Virus record (IMG/VR): IMGVR_UViG_3300006917_000054
Coordinates: 1-41,790 of that record
DNA length: 41,790 nt
Reading direction: 5' to 3' (one strand)
Source: a virus
The notes under the pieces were generated by a model. It saw only the letters and a program-made list of their open reading frames with translations. It did no database searches and was not told the DNA's origin. The number at the start of each line of letters is the position of its first letter. Position 1 is the first letter of the stretch. Made by a program: the position numbers and the translations under genes. Below, piece by piece: positions 39,853-41,790 of this stretch.

Positions 39853-40270
39853 TCGCGGCGTGAGGCGAGTGTACCAATGTGTCACCGGGATGGGTCATAT
39901 CGGACACCACTGGGGCGGGGCGTCGGGCCGTAGGTAGCAGGAATCTCTGGGCCCGGGGTGGCTGCTAAAAATCAGGTAGCAGAAAATCACTGGGTCGGCA
40001 GTGTCGTCGAAAAATCGACAGCAAAGTTAGGTAGCAAAAATCTCTGGGCCAGGTAGCAGAAAAATCACTGGCATTCTGTCGCCACCGGGGAAATACATGG
40101 GAATCCAGGTGGCCGTAGATCGGCTCAGCGTCTGGGTTGTTCGCGGTTTCCTGCGATTCGGGTGAAAAACGTCCGAACTATAGGGAATAAAAAAAAGGAA
40201 AAAGCATAAAGCCCGTAATGCATACGTATTAATATTATATATATATAGAATATATAGAATAATAAGAAAT
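39853..40270. repeat. Direct repeats and AT-rich tract: possible replication origin
   Basis: Four directly repeated units of about 22-24 bp, AGGTAGCA(G)AAAATC(T/A)CTGGG(C/T)C, start at 39932, 39974, 40029 and 40051. About 100 bases later a tract with few G or C (40170-40275, including a long TATATATA run) appears. Repeats plus an easily melted region resemble an iteron-type origin. The half AATCTCTGGG(C/T)C is identical to part of the attP core. No gene is supported here. Confidence 0.5.
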
Positions 40271-40784
40271 TGCTTTGTGCTTTGGCTCTACAAAAGGGTT
40301 TTGGATTTCTGGGGATCGAAGTGCCCTGCGGGAATCGGCAGAACCAGCGGGTTCACAGCGGCGGGTGGGTTGGGAACTGTGGTGCCGATGGGCTCTGCGA
40401 GCCCACGGGCCGCTCGCCTGCCCCGGTGGCGCTGGAACTCCGTGGCCTCGTGGCCGTTGAACCGCCGGGCCGCCAGCCTTTTGCCTCGCGGCTCAGGGTC
40501 GCGTGTGCGTACGTGCGCATGGGCGTGCGGGCGCGCGGGTGCACGGGCAGGCGTGCGTATGTGCGCGAGCGTACGCGCGAAACACGAGGCTTGCCGTTTC
40601 TGATTTGGTGGGGCATCACAGCGTGTGATGTTTACCTGTCCGTTTCTAGGGCCCTAGCAGCCCCGTACGCGGCTTCATTCCCCGACCCTTGGTCTACCCC
40701 TACCCCGACCCCAATCGGCCGCGTATGCCCCGTTTCCGCTCAAATAAAAGGCATAAGCGCAAGCGCTTGTCCGAATCGCAAGAA
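40271..40784. other. Gene-free GC-rich region with alternating tract
   Basis: No credible gene: long frames exist on the plus strand but have low-complexity, Arg/Cys-rich translations and run through the ParB terminator. 40499-40582 is mostly alternating purine-pyrimidine (GCGTACGTGCGCATG and GTGCGCGAGCGTACGCGCG), able in principle to form Z-DNA. CTAGGGCCCTAG (40646-40657) is a perfect 12-bp palindrome. Otherwise nothing clear. Confidence 0.5.
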
Positions 40785-40787
40785 AGC

Positions 40788-40813
40788 AAAAACCCCGGGC
40801 ACTTGGCCCGGGG
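40788..40813 (-). terminator. Intrinsic terminator after the ParB-like gene
   Basis: On the minus strand CCCCGGGC and GCCCGGGG form an 8-bp GC stem with a 5-base loop (40793-40813), followed by TTTTT. It lies 18 bases after the stop codon of the ParB-like gene and probably ends the leftward early operon. Confidence 0.85.
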
Positions 40814-40831
40814 TCTTCTCAGGGTCGGAGG

Positions 40832-41737
40832 CTACTTGCCTTTCCGGCCCGGTATCTTGCTAGTGTCTGTCATCTCCGGTGCAGCGGCTTTGAGCTTCTT
40901 GGTCAAGGTGCTCTCAGCGATTGTGCCGTTCGCGAAGTCCAGGACGATGGCAAACACCGGGTGCAGCATCGACCACTCCTCCAGCGTTTCCTTGATGACC
41001 TTGAAGCTGGGCTTCAGGGCCTTTGCTGGCGCTGGCTCTTCCGCGTCGTCTTGGCTCTCCGTCTCTTCCGCGTCGTCTTGGCTCTCCGTCTCCTGTATCA
41101 CGGCCTGGCGCAAGCTCGCACGGGTTGCCTTGCCGCCGTTCAGCTCCTCTGCCATTGCCAGCAAGCGCTCGCGGTCGGCTTCTGGCAGTTCGGCCAGCAT
41201 GAGCGCCAAAGCTAGCGGCACGGTTCCCTCGTGAATCTTGCGCTGTATGGGCTTGGAGAGTGTCAAGAGCGCGTCGTGTTGCGCAACCCACGCGGCTGAC
41301 TTGCCGTACAGCTCTCCGCATTCCTTCTGAGTCTTGCCGAACCGCTCGCGCAACTTCTTCAAGTTGTGCGCAGTGTCAATGGGCGAAACCTCGTTTCGGT
41401 CAAGGTTTTCTCTCAGGTTGAGAATGAAAGCCTCTTCAGCGTTCACGTTAACCCGCTGTGCATTGATAAGCATCGGCTCTCCGTCGATGCCCCCCGCTTC
41501 GTTGATGGCGAGAATTGCGCGCAAGCGAGAGAAGCCGTAGACGACAACGGGCTTTCCTTCGTCTCCCTTGCGTACGCCGATAGGCTGAAGCTGACCGTGC
41601 TCCTTGATGCTAGCGGCCAGGTTCTCGATGTTAGGCTCGAAAGCCCTGCCCTGTAGGTCGGAGGGAACGACGATATCCGACGGATTCAGCTTGAAGATGT
41701 CCGTTTTCTTAGTCTCGACGCTAAACTTACCGCTCAT
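40832..41737 (-). CDS. ParB-like DNA-binding protein
   Basis: 301 aa, ATG 41737 after AAGGAGACAACGTA. The ParB N-terminal domain shows NLAASIKEHGQLQPIGVRK, VVYGFSRLRAI (matching the GERRxRA CTP-binding box) and LRENLDRNEVSPIDTAHNLK (third box), followed by an HTH (GKTQKECGELYGKSAAWVAQ). An acidic linker (ETESQDDAE repeated twice) is encoded by a perfect 27-bp tandem repeat at about 41038-41091. The C-terminus is charged. No ParA gene is present. It may bind the dispersed palindrome; a copy lies just before its start. Confidence 0.85.
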   Translation of the reverse strand: MSGKFSVETKKTDIFKLNPSDIVVPSDLQGRAFEPNIENLAASIKEHGQLQPIGVRKGDEGKPVVVYGFSRLRAILAINEAGGIDGEPMLINAQRVNVNAEEAFILNLRENLDRNEVSPIDTAHNLKKLRERFGKTQKECGELYGKSAAWVAQHDALLTLSKPIQRKIHEGTVPLALALMLAELPEADRERLLAMAEELNGGKATRASLRQAVIQETESQDDAEETESQDDAEEPAPAKALKPSFKVIKETLEEWSMLHPVFAIVLDFANGTIAESTLTKKLKAAAPEMTDTSKIPGRKGK

Positions 41738-41773
41738 TACGTTGTCTCCTTGGTTTGATGTTTTGTGAATTGT

Positions 41774-41786
41774 CTCAGAGTTTGAG
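41774..41786. repeat. Dispersed palindrome before the ParB-like gene
   Basis: CTCAGAGTTTGAG matches 12 of 13 positions. It lies 37 bases upstream of the ParB-like start codon and, if the genome is circular, directly after the stop of the 65-aa gene. Confidence 0.55.
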
Positions 41787-41790
41787 GTTA

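Noticed and set aside
39932-40074. CRISPR array
   Set aside because: Only four units with uneven spacing, imperfect repeats and no cas genes.
40646-40657. CTAGGGCCCTAG palindrome as an operator
   Set aside because: It is perfect but single and has no nearby promoter, so no claim is made.
40270-40863. Long plus-strand ORF in the gene-free region
   Set aside because: The translation is Arg/Cys/Pro-rich with no domain, has no good ribosome-binding site, passes through the hairpin terminator of the ParB-like gene and overlaps an alternating-base tract.

Overview
The window reads as the complete genome of a temperate, short-tailed (podovirus-like) phage of a GC-rich bacterium, probably a proteobacterium; I cannot name the host. 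The structural genes follow the T7-like/Bordetella BPP-1-like order: small and large terminase, portal, Bbp19-like protein, scaffold, capsid, tail tubular genes, three internal virion proteins and a T7-type tail fibre. The two window ends fit together. The small gene running off the left edge has an open last codon at base 1, and the last three bases of the window (41788-41790) supply its in-frame TAA. The map is therefore probably a closed circle of about 41.8 kb.

Layout. (1) 1-1458, minus strand: a short early operon of a 27-aa membrane peptide, a 58-aa protein, a GP88-family protein and a 65-aa protein. It starts at a promoter at 1430-1458 and, across the junction, continues through a ParB-like gene to a terminator at 40788-40813. 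(2) 1509-23946, plus strand: packaging, head, tail, ejection and lysis genes, with a tRNA-Asn between scaffold and capsid. (3) 23762-25528: a tyrosine integrase (minus), an attP site containing the 3' half of a tRNA-Lys(CTT) gene, a complete tRNA-Val(CAC) and a terminator. (4) 25529-38941, minus strand: a tightly overlapping replication and recombination operon. It holds a PrimPol-helicase, a GIY-YIG nuclease, a family A DNA polymerase split into two genes, a DUF2815 ssDNA-binding-like protein, a DUF2800/Cas4-like nuclease, an SNF2 helicase, a RuvC-like resolvase, many small Cys-rich proteins and two paralogous Cro-like regulators. (5) 39154-39852, plus strand: a CI-like repressor whose S24-like domain seems to lack its catalytic serine. 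(6) 39853-40831: a gene-free region with direct repeats, a strongly AT-rich tract and an alternating purine-pyrimidine tract, which could be the replication origin.

Three observations stand out. A 13-bp palindrome, CTCAGASTCTGAG, occurs about 30 times with two or fewer mismatches in genes and intergenic regions (by hand, about one expected), like a dispersed operator, stoperator or parS system. A second palindrome, TTGC-N7-GCAA (best form CTTGCGACTATCGCAAG), lies on promoters. The DNA polymerase is divided inside its 3'-5' exonuclease domain, between ExoII and ExoIII, with two zinc-ribbon genes filling the gap. A fourth pattern links integration with the origin-like region: AATCTCTGGGYC occurs in the tRNA-Lys attP core, near the integrase, and in the direct repeats after the repressor.
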